The notes: generated by a model not told the origin, from the letters alone. Shown: positions 12,346-24,222, numbered from the stretch's first letter. The stretch is 64,000 nt of DNA from Alitta virens (GCA_932294295.1 OW028580.1:13545374-13609373), one strand, 5' to 3'. Numbers and translations: made by a program.

Positions 12346-15326
12346 AAATCTATGGCATTTAGTATTTATAACCGAATACTTTACAGGTGTATATGAAGAA
12401 AACAATAATAAGTATTGGAGTCTAGTGAAAGTAATATGGATCATTATGCAGTTAATTATTATGAAATGCTAATTGTAAACAAAAACTGTTGAATGGGTTG
12501 AGCATGGCAATACTATGATCAAATATTTAATAATTGCACATGAATTGTACAACATTTATGGCTGTTATTGCCCAGTATGGGATACTAAGGAATATGAAGG
12601 AAGCAACACCACTTTTAGCATTTTTTCCCAATTTTCCATTATTAGGAAGAAAAAAAAGAAGGATGAAAGAAATGTCAAAATGAAACTTCAAAGTCCAGAT
12701 ATATAATTGGCAAAATGTTACTGATGTAAGGATCATAGAGTCATTGATATGAGGTTTGAAAGAGTACCAAATTTTCATTTTCCTTATTATATAAAATTAT
12801 CTGTCATTAATGGTCATGAAACTCCAAAAATGTAACTCTACACTATTTTAGACATATTCTTATTAAATTTTGTATGCATGTAGGTGCAAAAGTGTGCGAG
12901 TTCTGCTCTGGAAACAAAAATTTGTATGTTTTTTTCCTTTTTCTCTAAATATTTTAAAACACAGCTCAGATATGTCAATGTGACTATCAAAATGCACAGC
13001 TAAGCTATATAGAGTAATAACATATACAATTTTGTTAGGGTAAGTGCATTAATGGTAGAGTTATGCTCCAAAAACGCAATTTAAACAAAATCTTTTGCAT
13101 TTTTTTCTGATTTTCCATTATTTTTTAATAAGCATGAAATGAATATAAAAATGAAGTTTAAAAAATGAAAATACTATAATTAAAGTTATTGATACAATTT
13201 TATTCATGTAAGTTAAATAGTGTCTTTTATAAGGAGGTTTGAAAAAGTAGGAATTTTCTCTATTTTGCCCTAATTATGAATTGTATAGTATTTATGGCCA
13301 TGAGACCCAAAAAGGCACCACTACACTATTTTAGACACATTATTACAAAGTTTTAAGCATGTAGGTGCAGTAGTGTCAGAGTTCTGCCCCGGAAACAAAA
13401 ATTAATTGTTTTCTATTTTTCCCAAATTTTGTAAAACATAGCTAACATATGTCCATGGGACTTTCAAAAGGCACCACTAGGCCATATATAGTATTACTGT
13501 ACAAAATTTCATAAGGGTTAGTGCATTAATGTTGCAGTTCTGCTCCGGAAACGAAAGTTTTACACACACCCAACCGTCTGCCGGACGGACATTCAATATT
13601 CTCATATAGAACTTTGAGCAGCACAAAATGGACAGAATTGTTAATTTTAAAAGTCAAACCCAGACTTCTAACCCTTCAAAGTCCCACTTTGTACCGATTA
13701 TATTCAGGTTTGCTATATTTCCAATGTCATTTCATCATCATCATGGTCATCATTTGTCGAGGTCATAAAGAAGCAGCATAAATGATAAAGAAGAATATTG
13801 CAAAATTTCAAGTTAAATGTTTCACAAGTTTTTTTATTAGATTTGACTTGAATTTAAAACATTTCTCTTTGTTGTGTGGTGCTCCTTGCCTCGTATGGAA
13901 AAAAGACGAAACACAGGTGAAAATTCATTTTAAATGCTACCGTAAAAGCTTAGAGAATGTTACCAGCATAGAATGGGCAAACTTGTTTCTTCTTTTTTTC
14001 AAACAAATAATTGAAAGTTTCTGGAATGACTGTCCACCACCAATAACAAGCCAGTCAGCTTAATTATTAAATCCCTGACAAACGTTCCCGAAAACCTGAC
14101 CAAATCGTGTGTTTGTATTTGCGTAGTCAACATGGGGCTATGGGGAAGGGCCAGTCATTTTAGATACCATCAGATAGTCAAAGCGTACCTTTGACAAGTC
14201 GATATCTTTTGGCAATTCTTGTTATATATTTTATACACTTATTTCATCTCTCTTGCACATCAACACATAACATCTTGATGTTCTCAAGGCTTTATTGAAT
14301 ATTATGAACATGCTACAAAACGTAAACAATAAGCAATGAAATGTAGGCTAATCAATAGTGGGTTTTCACGGAAGGTTCTCTGTATTTCCACCAGGTGGCT
14401 ATAATAGAATACTGCAATCCTATTGGCTGAAAATTTTCCCGCCCTTGACTGTGATTGACCGAAGCAAAGTGCATCCAAGTAGTAGTTTGTTTAGTGCATT
14501 TTAATGTATATTTGACACTTTATCATTCGATTAATGTTGTTATTTGCCTGAGAAAGTTATATTTATTGAATCTGTGGGTTATGGTTTTCTATGTCTGAAA
14601 AGGAAAATGAGTAATAACAGTAGAGGAAAGACTTCTGTCTCGCTGCATTCAGGTCTGCTCAGTGAAAAGACTCTATTTCAACTGGATGCTTAACAGTAAA
14701 TTGTAAAAATATCACATTCACAATGACAATTGCAATCGATATATTTTTCAGAAAGCCACTGCAGGAATTGAAGTTGAGACTGAAAGTAAGCAGAGAAAAG
14801 AAAACTTCAATAGATAAGTTTTACATAAATATATATTGACCCATAGTATCCAACAAGTTTTAATTATATGACATGCCGTTTTTAAAGATAGTCAGTATTT
14901 TCATAATCATTTGTTCAGTTGAATGTAACGTTTTAACATGGCCATTGTCTAAAATTGAATAATATTGTCACAAAATGAAATAGAAAGTGAGTAATGAAGG
15001 TTTTTAAATAACTCGACATTCTGATAAAACTCAGGAGCTAACAAAATAACCATATGCTTAACCACGTAAATGTTTTTGAAAGTTTCCACATGTAAATAGT
15101 AAAGACCATAGGCTCCTAAATACATGCTGTTCAGCATCTGTCTATTAAAAATGAAATTATTAATAATCATAAGTTTTAGTATAAGTCTATTTGGATAAGA
15201 ATCAATAGCAAGAGAAAAGGAATTGTCAAAAATTATGAATTGGGAAACCTGTCAGAAATCCCTCATGTGGTATAAATCTTTGCTCGTAATTGCAATATAA
15301 GTTTTTATGGGAACCAACGCAACTGA
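12346..15326. other. Non-coding stretch with degenerate interspersed repeat
   Basis: Between about 12840 and 13600 a degenerate segment recurs roughly every 170-330 bases around the motif GTTCTGCTCCGGAAACAAAA (near 12897, 13055, 13376 and 13530), ending in CCGGACGGACATTC. This style of repeat is common in marine invertebrate genomes. Around 14400-14480 lies a short segment with an inverted CCAAT box (CCTATTGGCTG) and an E2F-like TTTTCCCGCC, which could be a promoter, but no adjoining coding exon is convincing. Confidence 0.4.
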
Positions 15327-15397
15327 TTATATATCAGTTCCATAAATACTGATATTGCACACTACACCGTGCAATAGTTGTGTAATACAGTATTCAC

Positions 15398-18300
15398 CTT
15401 GACTTTGCATGATTGGCTGTTGGCCTTGTACCTGACCATTGACCATAGTTGGATTGAAGTAAGCAATTTGCATCGAGGGTGCAGTTAATATTGCCTGGAA
15501 GAGAGAAAAATCATAACAAAATAATTGATAATTTTCCAAGTATGGCGAAATATATATGATTAAAATGCTGCATTGCGGCTCAACGTTGAAATTATTTTAA
15601 AACACGATAATATTTTTTTTATTTAGAGCACAGGAATAAAATGTGAACCAGCATAGTAGTACCAGTAAACTGAAAAGTGGACTCAATTGCGAGGTTCCAT
15701 TGTATCTCTGATAAACATAATAAATATATTATACTCACCCCACAACAGATTACTATGCAGCAGAGAATAGAAGAAGCCAAGCTGACGAAAAACTCTCCCA
15801 CGCCATAGATGAGAAGCATGATGGTAAAAAAACTGTGTGTCCGCTGAAAATAGATAGATAGATGACTAGATGGATAGATAGATAGATCAATAGATAGATA
15901 GATACATACATACATACATACATAGTAAGATAGTAAGATAGATGGATAGATGAATAGATTGATAGATGGATAGATAGATAGATAGATTGATAGTTGGATA
16001 GTTGGATAGATGGATAGATAGATAAAAAAAATTTTTTATCCAATATCATCCTAGTGGATCTCTGCTCTCCTCATCACAAGGTTTACCTAAAGGAATATCA
16101 CACAAAGGGCAAATACTGAGATCGTGAGTTTAAAGCCTGTGCCCCAAAACTGTGGAATGTCCTGCCAGAGGCTATCAAATGTGCCAAAGACATTAACAAT
16201 TTTAAAAGAGCACTGAAGACCTATAATTTTAGACTCTGTTTTAATCTTTTAACCAATTCTACAATTGTATTATATAATTTTATGATGTTAAATTTTTTTA
16301 ATTTATCTATTATGTTATCATATGTAAAGTACCTAGAGTTATTTTAGATATTTCGATGAGGTGATATATAAATATACATTATTATTATCATTTTATCATT
16401 ATTATAAAGTACATGTACGTCAGATATACATATTATGTTGTATAGCATTGTGTTGTATTGTATTGTATAGTATTGTTTTCTATTCTATTGTATTCTATTC
16501 TGTTCTATTTCTTTGGAAAATATGAGCAGGGAGAATGGGGTAAGTATTGACCCTTAATGATTCTCTAGTCGTGTAATATGGAATTTAATTTTTCAGGTGT
16601 AGTGAGTTTGAGGATGTCACAGACATTAGAACATAATTTACTGCCAAAAAAGTAAAATTTTAAAGAACAGACATAATTGGTATATCAAATCGAATATTGT
16701 TTTCTAGAAATATTGGGCAAAGAAATTAAGTTGATGAAGAATTTTCTATCTGCTAACAGTTGTTTCACTGATGACTTTTATGCAAAAAGCCACAATGGGG
16801 TAAGTTGAGCCATGGGATACTTACCAGTTGTTTGAATACATTATTATTATTATTCCAATATGCAAATTCAAGGCTATTGATTTTAAATAATATGCATCAT
16901 TAATGCATAATTCCCGTGCTAAATGTGCAAATCAGTGCTGGGTCTCCTCAAATATTGTGGTTTATCATGGTTTGGACCAAAACCAAAGTTGCAAAACTGT
17001 ACCATGCATTGAAAGCTTACAATATAGTAAGTCTTGGAGCATAATTTTGGTCTATTGTGTTGTAGTCTTTTATTCCTTCATTGTGGGGTTGTTTCTCGCT
17101 TCTGTGATGAGGTCCGGGTGGACCTGTTGACCGCTGTAAGTCAGGCTGTGTCCCTTGCAGTGTCATGGAATAAGGGAACACCAGAACCAGTTCAAGTCTT
17201 TCTTGCATCACATCATCATATATCAATAACAGACCACCTCGTACTCTGCTATGATCTCGCTGCTATGATCTCTCTGCTATGAACTCTCTGCTATGATCTT
17301 TTCCCCCTTCTCTGATTCTTGCTCCTCCTCTCTCTTGGCCTTCCCCCTCTCTGATTCTTGCTGTCTACTTCATCTTACTTATACTAGCCAAAATGTAAGC
17401 AATTGTAGCGATTCTATGGTCATTTTTGCATCGTAGGCAATTCAGTACTACGACGTAGCACCAATTGGCTTTCCTTCTCCTCAGCCCTGGTGCCCATTTA
17501 CTGAACAAGACTGCTTTGCACATGCCTAGGGCTCTTTCACTGAACTAAACTATCCTGCTCAGCCCTAGTGTTCTTTCAATGAACTAAAACCAACTAACTG
17601 CAGAGCCCAGTCCTAGCTATGGCACACTATCTCAACTTTACCATAATTTTTTGTCTACAATTATTTTCTGTGATAAAAGTAATCAATTCAATTGGCACTC
17701 TAATCATGACTGCCTGCCTAAGATGTTGTTCTTCTGTTCCTAGCTGAAGCTCACATTAATATACCCCTTGGGTTCCAAGCCCCTTGAAGCAAAATCTGGC
17801 TCAACTTACCTCCACTTTCCCCTATAGTATACATATCATGTGCAAAATAACGAATTGTATCAAACTTTAAATTTTAAAATTAGGAAAGGTTTTTTGGACA
17901 CTTTACCTTGACGTGTTCGAAACAATACCCGCAGTATGGTCGATCTACTATCGAAACAGCAGACTGTGTTATGAGGATAATACTGCAGAGGTTAGCTAAC
18001 ATACACATCAACATGGTAGCCAGGATCTGTCAAAAGATAAGATTTAGATGAAAGATTCTCAATTATACAATGCACCAAAGGTACAGTTAGTTTCATAAAA
18101 TACGGCCGACTCTAGACAACTGTAGCAACCTATTCCTGGTGTAGCTATAACTGGCTAAAGCCAGCTGCTTCTATCTACTTCTATCTTATAGTCGGCTTAC
18201 ACCTACTACCACTAAAAAAAAACTTTGTGGATGAAGTTTATCTAATATATCATAAATATGTATGTACAACAGACATGCATTTTTTTATACAAAAATTGCA

Positions 18301-19982
18301 AATATGCGCAACTCTCAACTTATGCACCAAATAGTGCTGCATGTACTTTTAGATCTGGCTTTGAGTAGCCAGTTATAGCCAGACAGTTCCGTTTAGTGGC
18401 AGATAGCATCATATAGCAGATGAAGTTTTAGAAAGACAGAAAAATTATCTCAGGCACATTAGGAAGAAAGGAAAGAAAAAAAATCACCAACCCAACTTGG
18501 TTCTTTGTTAGTTGTAGACTTGATCTAGACAATTCCAGTAGCAATAATCTGAAAAAGGAAAAAAGAAAATGCAGAAATGAATTAGATTGTGACTTGGTTT
18601 TATTGAAAGAAACCAAACAAATCAAGAAAAAAGAAAGAAACAAACTAACACAAAAATAAACTAATAAGCATAAAGCTAAGAAAGAAATTGAAAGAAAGAA
18701 ATAAATAAATGAAAGAACGAAAGAACAAAAGAAAGAAAAGAAAAAAAAAAAAGCTTGCTTTTCAACTCACAATGACACCACCCCACCAACCTGCTGACCA
18801 TTTCCATACTTCATTGTAACCAGCATAGGCGAGCCCGATCTGAACCACCAAACTCAGCAAACCAAAATAAATCTGACTGATGCCCAATTCTCGAACTTCT
18901 TTGACCTTGTATTCTCTCTTCTTCTGTGATATTATATCAAAACACTATTTAGTCCAAACTACTTCTTGATGTGTAGGATTTAATCAACGTATATTTTTGT
19001 TTGAAGGGGGAAAGTGTGTAACATGGTGTGGACTCCAAACATTATCATCTCATCATTATTCTGCCTCATTCATTATTCTACCATACAGATACAGTATTCT
19101 TCAGAAGTAAAAACTTCTATATAGTTAGATCACTATTTAATTAACCTAATACCCGCCAGTGTGCCAAAACATCTAACTGTAAGTTCCTACTTGCGCTTAA
19201 TTAATTAAGATAGCTATGAATGTTCTTTATGAAAAGTACTGTATTGTGATAGCACCTACAGTTAGTTTCATAAAATATGGTCGACTATAGACAGCTGTAG
19301 CAACCTGTTCCTGGCTGTAGTTATAACTGGCTAAAACCAACTTGTTCTGTCTACTCCTAGCTTATAGTCGGATTACACCTCCCACTAAAGAAACACAAAC
19401 TTTGCTTAATGAAAAAATCTATCTAATATATCGTAAAAGTATATACAAATAGACATGCATATTTTCAACAATAAATGACAAGTATGCGTAACTCTTAACT
19501 TATCAAATGGTGCTGCATGTACTTTCAGATCCAGCTTTAAGTAGCCAGCTGTAGCCAGACAGTTTCGTTCAGTGGCAGGTAGCATCATATAGCTAAGTTG
19601 TGCAGCTTTGTCTAGGTTCAATTTGATAGGCCATTTTTAATGGAACTAAACTTTATATTCTTCATTTTCAGATTACTGAATTGTCATAGCACAATGTTAA
19701 GAAGATATTTACCTTGGGGACTCCATTTGGGGGAGCACTGGCTGCACCAGAGACAAAAACAACTTGTGGTTGTTGTTGTTGAACAGGCTGTTGCACATAT
19801 TGCACTTGTTGCTGGGGCAAGATCATCCGTTGTTGAATTTGTTGTTGGGTCACAAATTGTCTGAATTGTTGTTGTGGTTGTCCAGTGATGTAATATTGTT
19901 GTCCGTTTGGACCCAGCATCATCATGGGTGGGCCCTGAGGTTGTTGTTGTTGTTGCTGAAACTGCATGTAATATAAAATCAT
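15398..19982 (-). CDS. MS4A/CD20-like four-pass membrane protein (partial model)
   Basis: Six minus-strand exons with matching phases can be read: 19961-19713 (Gln-rich), 18923-18771, 18548-18492, 18026-17907, 15843-15739 and 15494-15398. All junctions are phase 0. The first exon may instead open directly at an ATG ending at 19982. The second encodes LGISQIYFGLLS and GWWGGVI, the first helix and the start of the second in the MS4A (CD20-like) layout. The fourth gives helix 3 (ILATMLMCMLAN) and the fifth helix 4, ending in a Cys cluster (ILCCIVICCG). The last exon is Gln/Met-rich. MS4A proteins sit in plasma or internal membranes and modulate receptors and Ca2+ flux; a role here is inferred only. 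The frame expected through the third exon meets a TAG codon, so this may be a pseudogene, or that exon may be mis-modelled. The true 3' end is uncertain: the last exon could also read through to a stop at 15327. Confidence 0.55.
15845..16025. repeat. GATA/CATA microsatellite
   Basis: Imperfect runs of GATA with interspersed GATG and a block of CATA/CATACA, in the intron before the fifth MS4A-like exon. Open frames across it are low-complexity artefacts. Confidence 0.9.
16050..16400 (+). mobile_element. 3' end of a non-LTR retrotransposon (CR1/L2/Jockey type)
   Basis: A plus-strand frame around 16123-16233 reads APKLWNVLPEAIKCAKD then NNFKRALKTYNF. This pattern (trp-Asn-x-Leu-Pro ... Phe-Lys-x-x-Leu-Lys-Thr) is the well-known C-terminal signature of LINE reverse-transcriptase ORFs. 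About 150 bases later come TATATAAATATAC and an ATTATTATCATT tail, as expected for the 3' end of such elements. Everything upstream of the last ~60 codons is missing, so this is a 5'-truncated dead copy in an intron. Confidence 0.8.
18081..18425 (+). mobile_element. MITE-like element, copy 1
   Basis: Begins ACAGTTAGTTTCATAAAATA and runs through CAACTGTAGCAACCTATTCC, a Thr/Lys-like AT-rich middle and GGCAGATAGCATCATATAGC. It aligns over its whole length with 19253-19600 and, in reverse, with part of 41985-42196. It carries no open frame and lies between the third and fourth exons of the MS4A-like gene. Confidence 0.7.
18492..18548 (-). pseudogene. MS4A-like helix-2 exon carrying an in-frame TAG
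   Basis: The segment lies between a good acceptor (CCTTTTTCAG) and a weak donor (GTTGGT) and is 19 codons long. In the phase-0 frame required by both neighbours it reads IIATGIV, stop, IKSTTNKEPSW. That fits the end of MS4A helix 2 and the following Thr/Lys-rich loop, apart from the stop. Skipping the exon would also keep frame but would remove most of helix 2. Confidence 0.45.
19015..19085 (+). repeat. SINE tail fragment
   Basis: Contains GTGTAACATGGTGTGGACTCC followed by ATTATCATCTCATCATTATT, matching the 3' tail of the SINE copy at 36.48-36.53 kb. Confidence 0.5.
19253..19600 (+). mobile_element. MITE-like element, copy 2
   Basis: Same family as 18081-18425, at roughly 80 percent identity by eye, with the same start (ACAGTTAGTTTCATAAAATA) and the same end block (TAGCATCATATAGC). 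It lies in the MS4A-like intron after the Gln-rich exon. Confidence 0.7.
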
Positions 19983-20007
19983 TTATAATGCTGAATTCTT
20001 GCCCCAC

Positions 20008-20910
20008 ACATCAGGGGGCCCCATCTTGCCCAAATTTATTGGAACAGTAAAATTTACAAACCAAAGAGAAAAGCAATTAAACACTGCATGAGTTAATGAC
20101 GGAGAGAGGGTGACAAGCAATCTGGGGGCCCCTGTCTGATGGGTGATCAACATAATGATAATCATTCCGTTATTGTTTACAGGCATATTCATGAACGATA
20201 TTCCTTGTATCTGGTACTTAAGAATTAAAAATCAACATGTTTATAATGCACAAACAAACAGCAGCACTTTTTAGATTTTCAAAGAAAACATGATAGAAAC
20301 AATATTTGATTAAAATGCCAATATTTGTAAATAGGTCGAGTGTTTCATGATGTGAGAAACTATTTAATTTTGGTCTTGCAAGAGCTAAAAATATTTTTTC
20401 ATGTTGTGCCCAGTTAAGCAATTTGAAGGAATGGTATTTTTCTGCGTGTGACATTAAGGTAGTGTCACAGACATGAGGAAAAAAACTGAAGACTAAGCTT
20501 AGCACATCGAGTAGAGCAACCCTATAATTAACGTAAAAGGTTACAACAGTGCATTATTAGCAAAGATAAAGAAGAAATGCCAAGATGTTATTAGATCACT
20601 GTTAACAATCGGTCGTAGTGCAATGTGTACTATTAAACCTGCCTTAACAGCCACCTGCATAGTAGAACCACCTGCAGTACATTGAAATTCCATCAGAATT
20701 TTCATATCATTTTTACCCTCTGTAAGGAAATGATAAGATGGCCACCTCTCAATCGACCAGTTTTATGTAATCATTTGGGTGACCGCTAAACACAGGTTTC
20801 ACCGTAATTTAAAAAATCTGGCCCTGTACATTTTGAAACTTATAACAGCAAAATTGTATTTTTACTTACTTTGTTATCGACTGGTTTTTATACTAAAGCA
20901 GATAATCACA
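20008..20910. other. Non-coding stretch with a decayed nested repeat
   Basis: No gene seen. The part at about 20630-20800 (ACTATTAAACCTGCCTTAACAG, GCCACCTGCATAG, and later GGTGACCGCTAAACACAGGTTTC) belongs to a class of repeats with recurring ACCACC motifs that also appears, more decayed, near 35.6-35.8 kb and 40.1 kb. Confidence 0.4.
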
Positions 20911-22151
20911 ATGAGGTTGTCACAACTGAAAATTGACATGAATGATAAGCAGGAAGCACCACAGAGGAAGAGTTTGGCATTTGTGAAGCGTCAGAATCTC
21001 CAGGTAATGTTACATCATGTCCCATGTTTATGTTAACCATAATATCCTTAACAAAAATTACTTTGCTACTGAACATGTACCTATCATATGAATTGCATTT
21101 TGGTATTGCATACATTTTTCACAGTTTAATATCATGTAATTCTTTAATTAATTTTCATATCTGAAGTGATCTTAATATATATTTTTTTTTTACTTGAACT
21201 AAAAAATCAATATGTACCTGTATACCATAACTTGCAGTGTAGATTAATGTTATAGTATCTGTATGGATGTTTTTAGACAATGAAAGAACTTGAGCAGTGT
21301 GAAAGTGCTGACAACATGGAAATACCAGCTCAGTCATTGGACATATTACATGCTGCAGCAATGGATGATCCAGTGACATCCACACATTTCACCACCACAG
21401 GAACACAAACAGAACAGCTGATTATGGTAAATTGCATTTCCAATGTATCGTATGCGCACTATACTCAATTCTAAAGTGTTGAAAATCAGGAGTTATTTTT
21501 AATTTTATTTTGCTAGGTTAGTGATGCTGCATGCCAGTGTTCAATTGTAAAAAGACCAACAACACGAACCACAGGGATACAGGCTGATGTACCAAAAAAG
21601 CACAAGAAAATTGGGGGTACAACCAACAGTAGCAGACTTTTCTGCAAATGTAAGTTTCTTGCAACCAGAAAAGAACATCGAAGATGAAGAAGACTATTAT
21701 GATAGTGAAGAAGATATGGACTATGCTGAACATGACCCAGACTATAACCCTGATGAACAGCATCATTCATCTGACAGTGATCCTGAGGATGAACTGTCTG
21801 ACAGGTACTTTCATAAACAGCATCTCCTCAGAAAATTCATTCAAATGATTATTGATGATAATCAAAAGTTAAATACTTTGTAATTTCAGTAAAGAACTGA
21901 CTGGGACTGATGGGAGGCTCTTTGTGGTATCTGCTGTGCAGCTATTTAAGCTTCTGTCAGTATGCCTTATCTGTAACTACACCCTGAAAGTCTGGATCAA
22001 AGCTAAACGTGGTAGTGCAATTCTCATACAAATGCTGTGCAGATCTTGTGAAACGGAAAAATTGTGGTGGTCTCAAAGTCTTCTTGGAACCATGGCTGAA
22101 GGCAACCTTCGAATTGCGGCAGCCTGTCTATTTTCGGGATGTAGAGGGTAG
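20911..22151 (+). pseudogene. Decayed DNA-transposon protein gene, interrupted
   Basis: Four plus-strand exons with usable splice sites: 20911-21003, 21277-21426, 21517-21804 and 21890 to about 22140. The product has a pair of TGTQTEQ- and GIQAD-like segments, a very acidic stretch (DYYDSEEDMDYAEHD), and then a Cys4-type region (CLICNY ... CRSCET) followed by WWSQSLLGTMAEGN and LRIAAACLFSG. This arrangement is familiar from a widespread family of uncharacterised animal proteins tied to DNA transposons with THAP-like or DDE partners. Exon 3 contains a G5 run (21613-21617) after which the sensible frame shifts by one, and the exon is one base too long for phase agreement. After LFSG the homology stops where an LTR-like block begins. 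It is therefore a dead N-terminal fragment with no DDE part. Confidence 0.6.
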
Positions 22152-22710
22152 CACTGTAGCTTGTCTCTGATTGGCTAGTCAGGCTGGCCAATGGTGACAG
22201 GGATCCCTGCCTTAAGGTGGGATGCAGGGCCTTTAAACGCTAAGCTTACTCTTGGTCAGTGCCTCTACATGAGCTCTCTTGGGCTCTAGTGGATACTGGT
22301 CAGGGCTTTGACCTCCAAGGTCTCTGCTCTGAGTGAGTATTGCTGTCAGCATACACTTAGGCTTGATATTAGACTTGTGACTTGTGAGCCATCTCACAAC
22401 CCCTGTTCACACTGGGGCAGCTATCTGTCCCTTGTATTTATGCCACTAGCACAGCATTGTGCAGGTTGGATTGTGACAGCTTTGTCCTTTCTTGTTATGA
22501 GATTAGCACACTATTGAGACAGTTTCTCTATCTCCACCTGACTCTGTCTGGGTTGTAGGTTGCACCTGTTTGTACATATATGGGTCTATTTCAGCATTGA
22601 ATAAACCTTTACATTGTACCTTGTTGTTGATCTTTTGTTGGACAAGACTAGTGGTCATTGAACCTTCATCCATGGTCAACTTGCCATGCATATGAGCAAG
22701 AACCATTACA
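22140..22710 (+). mobile_element. LTR-like block, possible solo LTR
   Basis: A 571-bp block begins TGTAGAGGG and ends CCATTACA, so it has TG...CA ends with a TGTA/TACA inverted end. It is GC-richer than its surroundings, has a TTTAAA box-like element near 22231, and AATAAA near 22600 followed by a GT-rich stretch, as in an R-U5 region. It breaks the transposon protein exon at LFSG. No 5-bp target duplication was found (CGGGA before, CTTGT after), so the boundaries or the identification may be wrong. Confidence 0.45.
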
Positions 22711-23454
22711 CTTGTAACAATGTGACATTAGAAAAATTGACATTTTTTGATACATTCAGACTTATCATATTCATATTTTAGGATGGGTATTCAATTAAAA
22801 AGTCAACATTCATTCAATAACAGCACCACCTATAATAAAAATAATTCTATTGGATATCAACAGGTAAAACATAAAGATATTTATTCTGATGATATTTTGT
22901 CTGTTGGTGGACAGGTCCAACAGACTGTATAATCTCTTGTAAAACAATTCATTATACATCAAAATGTGCGTAAATCTGTTGAAATTGCTTTAACATCCAC
23001 ATCCGAGTTTGTTGCCTTAGTAACATATTTCTAGCATTGTAAAAATGCCTCAACTGAAAAAGAAATATCCAAAGATTATCCATGATAGCTTACCTCATAA
23101 ATACATAATCCTATTCTGATGTTTTTGCAGGATATTATATTAAAATAACAGAACAAACTTAGATATTAGACCACCATTTGATAACGTTATCTTGAGACAA
23201 AATTTGATAAATCAGCAAGACTCAGCTGAGTCATAGTTCATAGCTGACAAAAATATGGGACGAGTTTAACTATTTATCCAGATTTTATCAAGTAAAGTGA
23301 TATATCAATGGATAAAATTCTCAAATGATATTTTGACAAGGAAAACTCTAAGACGAAAATGTACACTGGCATTTTTGCAACACGTCATCTCATGTGTACA
23401 TATTTTTTCATTTATGTCATTAATTTGTGCAGCTATCATGCACAAATGTTTGGA
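22711..23454. other. Non-coding stretch
   Basis: AT-rich intergenic sequence without a gene or a clear repeat, apart from short ATTAGACCACC-like decayed repeat motifs near 23162. Confidence 0.4.
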
Positions 23455-24222
23455 CTGTTATTAGACAGCATATTTATTTCAATACATATTTGGCATTGTA
23501 AACATAGCTCTCGATCATGCACTCTTGCATGGAGAATTGCCACAAGCTGCATTGTTGAGTTTCACACCATGTCAATCATGGTGGCCTTTATCATCTTATC
23601 ATTACATCTGCCCAGCTGTAAATGTCAGCAACATAGCGAATAAGATTTGCTGTAAAAAAAAAAGTAATCTAACAATTGTCTGATGTAGATATTCTGTACC
23701 CTGCTCACGACTGATGTAATTTGCATGCTGCCTAATTAAATCAGACAAACACAGACTGACTTGATTGCTTGTCTATCTGCCAATTTAAAACGTTCAGCTA
23801 ACGTTGCAGCAATGCCACAAGACAATGTTGTCACCACAACAGCCAGAAAGTTTGTTAAAGTAAAACTTAAACACACACAATTAACCTCGATTAAGAAGAC
23901 TTTATCTTAAACTACGAACATCTCAATTTAATGAAAATGTAGTGAAATAATTTATATCCATTGTTTGTGAACTGGATAAATATGGCCAGCGAAATACAGC
24001 CGACCAAAATGTGAGCAGGGTACAGAATTATCTACATCAGACAATTGTCAGATCGTATTCTTTTTAGCAGGCATCATCTGATTTGCTATATTGCTAACAT
24101 TTTCAGCCGGCAGATGTAATGATGAGATGATTTTTAAAATACCGTAATTTACATGGCATGAAACTCAACAATGCGTTCACATTGCAAAACAAAATATGCT
24201 GTCTAACAGTTTACATAAATTT
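23455..24222. repeat. Long imperfect inverted repeat (fold-back element)
   Basis: The left arm (about 23455-23712) and right arm (about 24007-24222) are inverted copies. Matching blocks include CAATTGTCTGATGTAGATA with TCTGTACCCTGCTCAC at the inner edge, CATTGTTGAGTTTCA, TCATCATTACATCTGCC and TTAGACAGCATATTT at the outer edge. The arms flank a spacer of about 294 bp. The inner edge is sharp and the outer edge fades. There is no coding capacity, so this is a fold-back type non-autonomous transposon or a hairpin-forming repeat. Confidence 0.65.

Noticed and set aside
13782..14063. 93-aa plus-strand frame
   Set aside because: No domain, composition like translated AT-rich DNA, and no splice or promoter context.
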